A program made the translations under genes and the position numbers. Shown here piece after piece: positions 1 to 6,063 of a stretch of 8,689 nucleotides of DNA. The notes under the pieces are model-generated. The model saw only the letters and a list, made by a program, of their open reading frames with translations. It was not told the origin of the DNA and ran no database searches. Positions within the stretch are counted from its first letter, which is position 1. Each line of letters begins with the position of its first letter. Source of the DNA: Flavobacteriaceae bacterium. Its GTDB lineage: Bacteria > Bacteroidota > Bacteroidia > Flavobacteriales > Flavobacteriaceae. The stretch is from the NCBI GenBank assembly GCA_030834365.1, contig JAURFJ010000049.1:1-8689 (forward strand), written 5' to 3'.

Positions 1-506
1 GTGGGCTCATCCGCCAGAAGCACTTTCGGCTGAGAGGCCATCGCACGAGCAATGGCTACGCGCTGCTTCTGCCCTCCAGACAATTCACTAGGAAGGTGCT
101 CGGCCCAAGGTTTTAAACCTACGCGCTCCAGGTAATCCAAAGCCATTGCATTGCGTTCTTTTCGCGCCAAACCTTGATAGTATAGCGGCAAGGCCACATT
201 GTCTTTCGCTGTCTTGTAATTGATGAGATTAAATGACTGAAAGATGAAACCTAAAAATTTGTTGCGGTATTCGGCAGCTTTAGTCTCATTGAGGCCCTGA
301 ATAGGTACTCCATCAAGCGTGTAAGAACCTTCATCGGCCTCATCAAGCATTCCTAAAATATTCAAGAGCGTAGACTTTCCAGAACCTGAAGAGCCCATTA
401 TAGCGACAAGCTCCCCTTTTTTAACAGAGAAGTTTATCCCCTTCAACACGTGGAGCGAATTACTCCCCATCTTGTACGATTTATGCAAATCTTTAATCTC
501 AATCAT
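1..506 (-). CDS. ABC transporter ATP-binding protein, MacB/LolD type (partial, C-terminus beyond window edge)
   Basis: This is the nucleotide-binding subunit of an ABC transporter. It would hydrolyse ATP on the cytoplasmic side for an FtsX/MacB-like permease, probably encoded next, beyond the left edge. I translated 168 complete codons from the ATG at 506. Visible motifs are the Walker A loop GSSGSGKST (residues 38-46), the Q-loop glutamine in FQSFNL (Q90), the signature LSGGQKQR (142-149) and the Walker B segment VLLADEP (162-168). The window ends right after the catalytic glutamate, so the H-loop is not seen. The opening and the spacing from Walker A to signature fit the MacB/LolD/FtsE group, whose members export lipoproteins, peptides or drugs or act on the envelope; the substrate cannot be told. 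A promoter-like sequence lies 35-68 bases upstream, so the gene probably starts its own transcript. Confidence 0.95.
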   Translation of the reverse strand, partial: MIEIKDLHKSYKMGSNSLHVLKGINFSVKKGELVAIMGSSGSGKSTLLNILGMLDEADEGSYTLDGVPIQGLNETKAAEYRNKFLGFIFQSFNLINYKTAKDNVALPLYYQGLARKERNAMALDYLERVGLKPWAEHLPSELSGGQKQRVAIARAMASQPKVLLADEP

Positions 507-540
507 TGAAGAAAGCCGGTTAGGCACTTTTATTTGACGA

Positions 541-574
541 CAAAGATGCGAATTTGTTACAGTACAGACCCAAA
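541..574 (-). promoter_or_regulatory. candidate Bacteroidota-type promoter for the ABC transporter gene
   Basis: Read on the minus strand, TTTG (574-571) is followed after 22 bases by CATCTTTG (548-541). The Bacteroidota housekeeping sigma consensus is TTTG / TAnnTTTG, so the -7 box matches 7 of 8 positions. Transcription would begin near 534-537 and leave a leader of about 30 bases. It lies immediately downstream of the broken regulator remnant. Confidence 0.45.
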
Positions 575-586
575 TGATATGTTAAA

Positions 587-815
587 TCAGGTAGTTAGCC
601 CTTTTGGTTTAATACACATAAACACCCCAGTCCATAGCGTAGCGAAGGTTTTCTTTCGCACACGGACAAGCTTTCCAATTGCCGGATCCATGACCATTAG
701 CCATGTATCCCTTGATTCATAAACGTCTAGAAAGTTCATACGGAGATCCTGTACATTCAGAAAGAATGAGTCCGTGCAAGCGCTCAAGGCGCTTAAGATT
801 TTTAATACTGTTCAT
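587..815 (-). pseudogene. frameshifted remnant of a small helix-turn-helix DNA-binding protein
   Basis: From the ATG at 815 one frame gives 32 codons beginning MNSIKNLKRLERLHGLI and ending ECTGSPYELSRRL, with a stop at 719-717. This resembles the N-terminal half of a family of roughly 80-90 residue HTH proteins frequent in Bacteroidota, in which a segment like TGTPKELAKRLNIS is followed by the recognition helix and a basic, aromatic tail. The expected continuation is in another frame, where the next codons read ESRDTW, then VRKKTF and GVFMCIKP, stopping at 587. Joining at 717-722 puts SRDTW exactly where the recognition helix should start, so a 2-base deletion or 1-base insertion broke the gene. 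The middle also looks about five residues short. The family assignment is from memory. A sequencing error or a genuine short 32-residue product is possible but less likely. Confidence 0.5.
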
Positions 816-863
816 GATGAGATAATTAGTTATTGGTCGAAACTATCTCACTATTAGTATTTT

Positions 864-896
864 AAAAAAAGTTTATAAGAGGCTTTTATAAAAGCC
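864..896 (-). terminator. 16-bp perfect palindrome with a downstream T-tract, possible terminator
   Basis: GGCTTTTATAAAAGCC at 881-896 is a perfect palindrome and can fold as a 6-bp stem with a TATA loop. It sits 24 bases past the stop of the last gene of the assembly cassette. On the minus strand it is followed, after a 10-base gap, by seven Ts (870-864). The gap is longer than in a canonical intrinsic terminator, so it may be a weak terminator or a protein-binding site in front of the HTH remnant. Confidence 0.4.
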
Positions 897-919
897 CACG
901 CAAATTAAAAAGGTGCAAT

Positions 920-1141
920 TTATTTGGCTTTAGAGGCGCTCAATTTTCGATAGACCGCGTAAAAAACTACGCCAACAAGCAGGTATGGTAAGGCCATCAG
1001 GTATACAATACCGTTGTTTATACCCTCTGCAACCGAAGTATCTGTATTACTCTCTAGAACGGCTCTACACATCGCGCATTGGGCAGACGATGAGCTCACT
1101 GAAAATAGAGTTATGAGTACAAAAACAAGGCTAGTGCGCAT
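920..1141 (-). CDS. small exported or membrane protein with a CxxC motif, in the oxidase assembly cassette
   Basis: A 73-residue protein. Residues 1-20 form a signal peptide (MRTSLVFVLITLF, then a serine-rich stretch ending in A), with likely cleavage before Q21. The next residues, QCAMC, carry a C22-x-x-C25 pair. A hydrophobic segment at about 44-63 (IVYLMALPYLLVGVVFYAVY) would anchor it, followed by a basic tail, SASKAK. The cysteine pair should therefore face the periplasm. Its ATG overlaps the end of the DUF420 gene by 11 bases, which suggests translational coupling. I recall similar short proteins at this place in other Bacteroidota oxidase clusters, always without a known role. A metal-binding or thiol-redox helper for copper insertion is an inference from the motif and neighbours. 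It could equally be a structural subunit. Confidence 0.85.
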   Translation of the reverse strand: MRTSLVFVLITLFSVSSSSAQCAMCRAVLESNTDTSVAEGINNGIVYLMALPYLLVGVVFYAVYRKLSASKAK

Positions 1142-1658
1142 AGTATGGAGAGATCATGAGGTAAACTACTACACCGGTTACAGCTACATAGAGCCAAATA
1201 GGAAAAGTATAGCGCGCCAATTTTTTATGTCGTTCATACTCTCCTAAAAAGGCCCTGAGATAGGTATGCAACACAAATGGAATAACTACTATAGACAAGG
1301 CTATGTGACTGATGAGTACTGCGTAGTAGAGGTAGCGAATAGCCCCTTCACCTCCAAAACGCGTAGAATCGGAGGTCATATGATACGCCACATACATCAC
1401 TAAAAAGGCGACTGAGAACACAATAGCAACATTCATTAATTGATTGTGCAACTGACGATTACCCCTTTTTATCGCCCATAGAGCAGTGATTAAAAGCACA
1501 GCAGTGAGGCCATTAATGGTCGCATAGATAGGCGGAAGAAAACTCAAGGGTTCCACATTAGGAAGGCGCACTCCAAAAAGGATGGCCACCACAATCGGAA
1601 TGAGGGCCGAAATAATGTTTATTCCTAGGCGGGCTTTTTTAGCTTCAATGGTTGCCAT
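1131..1658 (-). CDS. DUF420 membrane protein (YozB/CtaM-like), cytochrome oxidase biogenesis
   Basis: A 175-residue integral membrane protein with about five hydrophobic spans (near residues 12-30, 43-62, 75-92, 109-129 and 150-169). It shows the DUF420 pattern: PPIYATINGL before the second span, then HNQLM (H71), YVAYH (H93), ISHIALS (H118), and VLHTYLRAF (H131) ahead of the last span with VTGVVVYLM. The histidines in or near membrane spans could bind heme or copper. The Bacillus subtilis homologue YozB/CtaM is needed to make active cytochrome c oxidase, which agrees with the SCO gene next door. Its ATG overlaps the end of the SCO gene by 14 bases, and its end overlaps the small CxxC gene by 11. 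Family assignment is firm; the exact biochemical role is not established. Confidence 0.9.
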   Translation of the reverse strand: MATIEAKKARLGINIISALIPIVVAILFGVRLPNVEPLSFLPPIYATINGLTAVLLITALWAIKRGNRQLHNQLMNVAIVFSVAFLVMYVAYHMTSDSTRFGGEGAIRYLYYAVLISHIALSIVVIPFVLHTYLRAFLGEYERHKKLARYTFPIWLYVAVTGVVVYLMISPYYAH

Positions 1659-2415
1659 GCGTCTCTTTAATTAAACGGTTAATATCTTCGGTAAGCAATG
1701 TAATCTGCTCTTCCTCTCCATTCTCATCTATCTTTTCTTCAGGAGTAATCGTTGCCCTGTAGTAAATCAAGGGGTTTCCAAAACCGTCTGTGCTCGATCT
1801 CAAGTAGCCATTGGAATCGATTAATGCAAAAAGGCCAGAATGCTCAAAACCACCAGGCGCCTCATCGTCTTCTTTGGCAATCATAAAGAATCCATCTCTA
1901 GCCAACCCATATACTTCTTCGACAGGGCCGTTGAGTAAATACCACTGCTTGGTAGCCGCATTGTATTTTTCTTTGTAAACCGCAAGCCGATCTACCGTAT
2001 CATACCTAGGATTAATAGAAATAGACACAAACTGAACGTTTGGGTATTCGTTAAAAGTATTGGCTAACCGACTCAAATTTGAGCTCATTATAGGGCAGAT
2101 TGTCGGACAGGTAGTGAAGAAAAAATCCACTACGGTTATCTTACCCATTAGGCTTTCAGCAGAAAAAGCGTTGCCTTTTTGATCGACAAAGTCAAAATAG
2201 GGTACTTTTCTGGGACCGTCTTCCCCCATGATATAGCTGAGTTTAGACTCAGAATACATGACATCTTGAGTCATGGCCATACGATTTATGTCTACGACTT
2301 GATCGCTTTTCAGCCTTTTGGCAATAGAGGGTGTCACAATGGTCCCGAAGATCAAAACGATCGCCGAAATCCAGAGTATGGTCATCTTTCGCGAATGCTT
2401 ATGGGTTGTTGGCAT
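1645..2415 (-). CDS. SCO1/SenC/PrrC family copper chaperone for cytochrome c oxidase
   Basis: A 256-residue membrane-anchored thioredoxin-fold protein that should act in the periplasm, delivering copper to, or keeping reduced, the CuA site of oxidase subunit II. An uncleaved anchor spans about residues 12-29. The thioredoxin domain runs from about 70 to 250. It carries the copper motif TTCPTICP (C103 and C107, CxxxC) and the third ligand, H192, in GGFEHSGLFALID, so all three copper ligands are present. The usual SxDPxxDT motif reads SINPRYDT, with N135 in place of the first aspartate. The tail from about 230 is rich in acidic residues. The ATG at 2415 overlaps the upstream gene by 17 bases; a second ATG at codon 11 (before the anchor) is a less likely start. 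Confidence 0.95.
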   Translation of the reverse strand: MPTTHKHSRKMTILWISAIVLIFGTIVTPSIAKRLKSDQVVDINRMAMTQDVMYSESKLSYIMGEDGPRKVPYFDFVDQKGNAFSAESLMGKITVVDFFFTTCPTICPIMSSNLSRLANTFNEYPNVQFVSISINPRYDTVDRLAVYKEKYNAATKQWYLLNGPVEEVYGLARDGFFMIAKEDDEAPGGFEHSGLFALIDSNGYLRSSTDGFGNPLIYYRATITPEEKIDENGEEEQITLLTEDINRLIKETHGNH

Positions 2416-3025
2416 TGTTCTTTTTTAGGGCAAGACGGTATTCAGCAAGTACGATCTTCATGTCGTCTTCCATTTTATTGTTTAACTCTGCAACCGAGCG
2501 CATATCGTAAGCGTATTTGAACCCCTCATCTTCATCGTCATTACGACCTCTGAGCGCTCCCTCTTTATCAGAGATAAATACGTAGGGGCTCGAGAAATTG
2601 CTGTCTAATATATACGGTGATTTCAAGCCCTCGAACAGCTCTTGGACCCTTTCAGTAGAAACAAAAACCATTCGGTAACGAGACACATCGGTTATCATTG
2701 CTAATTCAGCCAACACTTCATTCGCGACCACTTCCTGATCAGATGTGCTGACCAACACTGTTTGAAAGTCTTCAAATTCAGAGAATCGCTTGTAAATTTT
2801 TTGATTGAAATTAAATAGATATCCCTTGTTTTCGCTTACGGCATTACCCAGAAAGATGATCAGACTAATCTTTCCTTCAAGCGCAGACGCATCAGAACCT
2901 TCCGACCAGTCAATTCTTGGATTAAGCGTGGGCAATTTACCAAAGTTAGTCACCCCAGAGGCGAAGAACAAATAGACCACCAATGGCAGAATAAACAGCA
3001 CACCCAATACAACCGTCTTTTTCAT
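2399..3025 (-). CDS. membrane-anchored, cysteine-free thioredoxin-like (SCO-like) protein of unknown function
   Basis: Conserved hypothetical; I do not recognise a named family. I chose the ATG at 3025, giving 208 residues, because MKKTVVLGVLFILPLVVYLFF is a clear basic N-terminus plus membrane anchor; a longer reading would need a TTG at 3043 inside the terminator tail. After the anchor (4-22), residues 50-60 (EGKISLIIFLG) resemble the first strand of a thioredoxin fold. Residues 146-161 (SPYVFISDKEGALRGR) resemble the late strand and turn of SCO/TlpA proteins, including a proline where the cis-Pro sits. Where SCO has CxxxC, this protein has GNAVSENKG, and there is no cysteine anywhere. The C-terminus (about 177-208) looks helical and charged. 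Overlap with the SCO gene suggests a paired role, perhaps a redox-inactive partner. That role is inference. Confidence 0.85.
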   Translation of the reverse strand: MKKTVVLGVLFILPLVVYLFFASGVTNFGKLPTLNPRIDWSEGSDASALEGKISLIIFLGNAVSENKGYLFNFNQKIYKRFSEFEDFQTVLVSTSDQEVVANEVLAELAMITDVSRYRMVFVSTERVQELFEGLKSPYILDSNFSSPYVFISDKEGALRGRNDDEDEGFKYAYDMRSVAELNNKMEDDMKIVLAEYRLALKKNNANNP

Positions 3026-3040
3026 AGCACAAGCATTATG

Positions 3041-3048
3041 CAAAAATA
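3041..3048 (-). promoter_or_regulatory. possible -7 promoter box merged with the preceding terminator tail
   Basis: TATTTTTG on the minus strand matches TAnnTTTG exactly and lies 15 bases before the ATG at 3025. No TTG box occurs 17-23 bases upstream, since that space is the terminator hairpin. The box is made partly of the terminator T-tract, so the match may be accidental. If real, it would give the assembly cassette its own start with a leader of roughly 10 bases. Confidence 0.25.
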
Positions 3049-3078
3049 AAAAAAGGCAACCACATTAGGGCTGCCTTT
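3042..3078 (-). terminator. rho-independent terminator after the oxidase subunit IV gene
   Basis: The minus strand reads AAAGGCAGCC, a 7-base loop, then GGTTGCCTTT (stem arms 3078-3069 and 3061-3052, one G-T wobble), followed by a T-rich run interrupted by one A. It lies 27 bases past the subunit IV stop and ends less than 20 bases before the next start codon. It should separate the oxidase subunit genes from the assembly genes, unless read-through is used to set their ratio. Confidence 0.88.
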
Positions 3079-3105
3079 GTAAGCTGAGTAAAAAACCTTC
3101 ACTAC

Positions 3106-3489
3106 TTAAAAATCCCAAGTTAAGAAGGTCGTATTGAAAATCTCATAAACGTAATTCGCTTCAAAAAGAAGTAGGGTTATGAGGTATACAATTAAGAAAA
3201 CCGGTGTCCAAACCACCACCCTTCTAAGTGAAGATCGCTCGTCTCTAAGGTGCATAAAATCCCAAGCGATGTAGTAGGCTTTGACTAATGTTAAGATGAT
3301 AAAAATCCAGTTTAATAGCTTAGTGCCCATTAAGGTGCCTTGAACTAAAAAGGCAGGTTTAGTGATACCCAGAATAACCTCTACAGCAGTTACCAACGAT
3401 AAGAACAGCAGAACGCCCCATATCTTTTGTTGGTTATTTTTAAAGGTGACTAAGCCGCGAAATATGGAAAGTTTATGTTCGTGCGCCAT
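3106..3489 (-). CDS. cytochrome c oxidase subunit IV (prokaryotic COX4 family)
   Basis: A 127-residue membrane protein starting at the ATG at 3489, two bases after the stop of the preceding subunit III gene; an upstream extension would overlap that gene and is not needed. It begins MAHEHKLSIF. Three hydrophobic spans follow, near residues 22-41, 57-76 and 91-110. The conserved family block LVKAYYIAWDFMHLRDER (68-85) closes the second span. This small non-catalytic subunit of heme-copper oxidases in the inner membrane is thought to stabilise the complex. Close linkage to two subunit III genes supports the call. It is the last gene before the terminator at 3042-3078. Confidence 0.92.
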   Translation of the reverse strand: MAHEHKLSIFRGLVTFKNNQQKIWGVLLFLSLVTAVEVILGITKPAFLVQGTLMGTKLLNWIFIILTLVKAYYIAWDFMHLRDERSSLRRVVVWTPVFLIVYLITLLLFEANYVYEIFNTTFLTWDF

Positions 3490-3491
3490 GA

Positions 3492-4472
3492 TTATACCAA
3501 ATAGAAAAAGGTGAATACAAAAACCCAAACAAGGTCTACAAAGTGCCAGTAGAGCCCAACTTTTTCGATCATCTCGTAGTGCCCTCTTTTCTCATAGGTG
3601 CCTATAAGCACGTTAAAGAAAATAATCACGTTGATGGCGACTCCTGAGAATACGTGAAAGCCGTGAAAACCTGTTATAAAGAAGAAAAAGTCAGCAAAGA
3701 GTCGACTTCCGTATTCGTTGCGAATTAGGTTTGCTCCCTCCACTACCCTAACGGCGTCGTTTAATTTGTCAATGGCTTCGGTACGAGAAAGCACGGTCTT
3801 TTCTCCGTCTTCATTAATTGTCTCCGTGCGGATGGTAAGCGCCTGGTTCGCCAGAAAACCGCTTTTTACCTCATCCAAGCTATAGGTAGAAGGTTTTTCT
3901 CCACTCTCAAACCAAATACCTTTAGACGACTCATGATAGGTTTCAGTCTCTGAAGGGTCGATTAGAGCGATAGCATCAAGTGCCACACGCTCGCCGGTTT
4001 CGACATTAACGAATTGAAGGATTCGCCCACCCTTGGTTTCAAGCGCTCCGTAATCACCTTTAATAAAAGTGGCCCATTCCCAGGCTTGAGAACCTACGAA
4101 AATAGCTCCTCCAATGATGGTCAACAGCATGTACAACACTACCTTCTTCTTATTCATATGATGACCAGCGTCAACGGCTAGCACCATGGTGACTGAAGAC
4201 ATAATCAACACGAAGGTCATAAAGGCCACGTAGATCATCGGAAAGTTTCCGTGAAAGAACGGAACGTGGGTAAACACCTCATCGGCAATAGGCCAGGTTT
4301 CAATGAACTTGAAACGCGAGAATCCGTATGAGGCTAGAAAAGCCGAGAAAGTCAAGGCATCTGAAACGATGAAAAACCACATCATGAGTTTTCCATAGCT
4401 CGCCTTTAAAGGCTTCTGTTCTCCGCCTCCCCAGAGGTCTTCTTCAGTGTATTGTGAGATTGAAGTATCCAT
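3492..4472 (-). CDS. cytochrome c oxidase subunit III, long form with an inserted soluble domain
   Basis: A 326-residue heme-copper oxidase subunit III, an inner-membrane subunit that stabilises the catalytic core. The core is recognisable: KLMMWFFIVSDALTFSAFLASYG (28-50), a second span around 79-100, a third ending QAWEWATFIKG (129-139), then FFFFITGFHGFHVFSG (262-277) and a last span YWHFVDLVWVFVFTFFYLV (308-326). Between the third and fourth spans, where many family members have about 20 residues, this protein has roughly 110 extra (about 142-258). The extra stretch is polar and mostly acidic (for example ETETYHESSKG), with no cysteine. It should face one side of the membrane as a separate domain. 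The ATG at 4472 is preceded by a strong promoter match, so this gene and subunit IV may have their own transcript. It is quite unlike the shorter subunit III upstream. Confidence 0.93.
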   Translation of the reverse strand: MDTSISQYTEEDLWGGGEQKPLKASYGKLMMWFFIVSDALTFSAFLASYGFSRFKFIETWPIADEVFTHVPFFHGNFPMIYVAFMTFVLIMSSVTMVLAVDAGHHMNKKKVVLYMLLTIIGGAIFVGSQAWEWATFIKGDYGALETKGGRILQFVNVETGERVALDAIALIDPSETETYHESSKGIWFESGEKPSTYSLDEVKSGFLANQALTIRTETINEDGEKTVLSRTEAIDKLNDAVRVVEGANLIRNEYGSRLFADFFFFITGFHGFHVFSGVAINVIIFFNVLIGTYEKRGHYEMIEKVGLYWHFVDLVWVFVFTFFYLV

Positions 4473-4490
4473 AAGTAGGTGTTAACTGCG

Positions 4491-4519
4491 CAAAGGTAAC
4501 GGTTTGGTTGATTTTCAAA
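4491..4519 (-). promoter_or_regulatory. Bacteroidota-type promoter before the long subunit III gene
   Basis: On the minus strand TTTG (4519-4516) is followed by a 17-base spacer and then TACCTTTG (4498-4491), an exact match to TTTG-N17-TAnnTTTG. Transcription would begin around 4484, about a dozen bases before the ATG at 4472. It lies in the 62-base gap between the two subunit III genes, the only sizeable gap within the oxidase block. Confidence 0.7.
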
Positions 4520-4534
4520 AATAGCTTTAAAGAA

Positions 4535-5110
4535 TTACTTTACGAAATGCATAAATAAGAGCAAATAGAGCCAAAGAATGCCCAAGAAGTGCCAAAAGGT
4601 CTCTCCCAGTTCAAAGCCAAGCATTTCTTCGGGTAAATAGCGCTCTTTCACGGTTTTGAATGCGAGAACCAACAAAACAATCAGACCTGCAAATAGGTGA
4701 ACTAAGTGCACAAAGGCAATTAGAAATACATACGAAATTTTGATGCTACTCGTTGGGCCAGTAAAATAGTATCCGGCGGCTATCATTTCATTGAAACCCA
4801 TGAATTGTAAAGCGACAAAAATCAATCCTAATACCATGGTGAAAAGCACATAAGCCTTAGCTTGCTTTAACTGAGTTGTTTTAATCTGTCTTCTGGCCCA
4901 AATAAGGGTAAGACTGCTCAGGGCAATCACGGCGGCGGAGACCCAAAAAGTTTGCGGAAGGTTAATCTCAGCGACCCAATCTTTGCGCTTGCTGCTAACG
5001 ATGTAAGCACTGGTCCAACCGGCGAATCCCATAATCAGACTGATGAGGGAAAACCAGAGCATCATTTTCTTAGCACGCCGTTGCTTTTGAAGTTCATCTA
5101 TCGGATTCAT
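4535..5110 (-). CDS. cytochrome c oxidase subunit III, short five-span form
   Basis: A 191-residue heme-copper oxidase subunit III in the inner membrane. Five hydrophobic spans are visible, near residues 16-38, 55-71, 86-104, 125-150 and 171-189. The fourth contains the conserved HLVHLFAGLIVLL (135-147) and the last ETFWHFLGILWLYLLLFMHF (170-189), which correspond to the HxxH and WHFxDxxW signatures of the family. Position 177 is glycine where the long copy has the common aspartate. The N-terminus (MNPIDELQKQRRAKKMMLWF) is basic and cytoplasmic. It starts 12 bases after the cyoE stop, so the two are probably co-transcribed. Having two dissimilar subunit III genes in tandem is common in Bacteroidota oxidase clusters; the likely reading is that both belong to one enzyme. 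Confidence 0.92.
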   Translation of the reverse strand: MNPIDELQKQRRAKKMMLWFSLISLIMGFAGWTSAYIVSSKRKDWVAEINLPQTFWVSAAVIALSSLTLIWARRQIKTTQLKQAKAYVLFTMVLGLIFVALQFMGFNEMIAAGYYFTGPTSSIKISYVFLIAFVHLVHLFAGLIVLLVLAFKTVKERYLPEEMLGFELGETFWHFLGILWLYLLLFMHFVK

Positions 5111-5122
5111 AGGGTATTCATT

Positions 5123-6025
5123 TTATGAAATAAAAAAACGATCGAGTACATAAATAAGTTGTATCAGCGTCAAGTAGATGACCGATCTAAGCATGAGTGA
5201 TTTGGCATAACGCAGCTCTAGGGTCTGAACTAATTTTAAAGCAGGCAGAAGCATATAAATTCCCAATGCAAAAATCAAGAGGGCCGAGTAGACCGAAAGC
5301 TGCAGTGCACCCGTGAACCCAAAAACGGGCACAATTGAAGTGACGATGGTCCAAAGAGCATAAACCACTATTTGGAAGGCCGTCTTTCGGTCTCGATCTC
5401 CGGTTGGGAGCATCTTAAAACCACCTCGCTGGTAATCTTCGTGTAGTATCCAACCGAGTGACCAGAAATGGGGGAATTGCCAAAAAAATTGAATCATAAA
5501 AAGGGTTCCGGCTTCTATACCAAATTGATTGGTAGCCCCCACCCATCCAAGCATAAAGGGGATCGCTCCCGGGAATGCACCAACAAATACCGAGAGCGGC
5601 GTCCTCGTTTTAAGTGGAGTGTACGCTGCCACGTACATCACCACCGACAATAGGCCAAAAAAAGCCGTTTTAAAATTTAAAACAAAGAGCATGGCTGTGC
5701 CAAGAAGGGTAAGACTAACAGCCACCACCATAGCGAACGAAACACTCATTTTCTGTGTGACCAAAGGTCTTAATTGGGTGCGTTGCATTTTGGCATCTAG
5801 CTTGCGCTCAATAACCTGATTGAATGCGTTAGAAGCCGAAACAAGAGCGAGTCCACCGCAAGAAAGAAATAATAAGTCGGCAAAAGAAAATGGATCTGCG
5901 GCCAGTAAATATCCGGCAATTGCCGAAAATACAACGCTGATTGACAATCGGATCTTGACCAAAACCTTTAAATCAGTCAAGAAAGCGCTAAAAGAAGAAA
6001 ATGCAAATCGATCCAAGGTCACCAT
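5123..6025 (-). CDS. cyoE: protoheme IX farnesyltransferase (heme O synthase, CyoE/CtaB)
   Basis: A 300-residue UbiA-family prenyltransferase that adds a farnesyl group to heme B to make heme O, the precursor of heme A in cytochrome oxidases. It acts in the inner membrane. The first prenyl-diphosphate-binding motif is NQVIERKLDAKMQRTQLRPL (69-88, with N69, E73 and D77). It is followed by YTPLKTRTPLSVFVGAFPGA (135-154) and the second polar motif in WQFPHFWSLGW...EDYQRGGFKMLP (182-207, D197). About nine hydrophobic spans are present and the length is normal. The ATG at 6025 lies only 8 bases after a promoter -7 box, so the mRNA may have almost no leader. It heads the oxidase block and is directly followed by subunit III. 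Confidence 0.97.
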   Translation of the reverse strand: MVTLDRFAFSSFSAFLTDLKVLVKIRLSISVVFSAIAGYLLAADPFSFADLLFLSCGGLALVSASNAFNQVIERKLDAKMQRTQLRPLVTQKMSVSFAMVVAVSLTLLGTAMLFVLNFKTAFFGLLSVVMYVAAYTPLKTRTPLSVFVGAFPGAIPFMLGWVGATNQFGIEAGTLFMIQFFWQFPHFWSLGWILHEDYQRGGFKMLPTGDRDRKTAFQIVVYALWTIVTSIVPVFGFTGALQLSVYSALLIFALGIYMLLPALKLVQTLELRYAKSLMLRSVIYLTLIQLIYVLDRFFIS

Positions 6026-6033
6026 TCAATGGG

Positions 6034-6061
6034 CAAAGATAAGACCTAGCTCAAGCACAAA
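6034..6061 (-). promoter_or_regulatory. Bacteroidota-type promoter for cyoE
   Basis: TATCTTTG (6041-6034) on the minus strand is an exact TAnnTTTG box. A TTTG lies 16 bases upstream (6061-6058), and an alternative TTG at the terminator tail (near 6063) has a 21-base spacer. The -7 box ends 8 bases before the cyoE ATG, implying a leader of only a few bases. The region is squeezed between the tonB terminator and the start codon. Confidence 0.6.
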
Positions 6062-6063
6062 GC

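Noticed and set aside
534..722. Plus-strand open frame of 62 codons
   Set aside because: It lies opposite the HTH remnant and the ABC promoter region, has no recognisable family and begins inside a promoter candidate; best explained as chance.
838..845. TAGTTTCG upstream of the HTH remnant as a promoter box
   Set aside because: One mismatch in the conserved TTTG and no TTG box at the right distance; too weak to list as a feature.
2179..2520. Plus-strand open frame of 113 codons over the SCO region
   Set aside because: Fully antisense to two strongly supported genes, with a cysteine- and histidine-rich composition typical of shadow translation.
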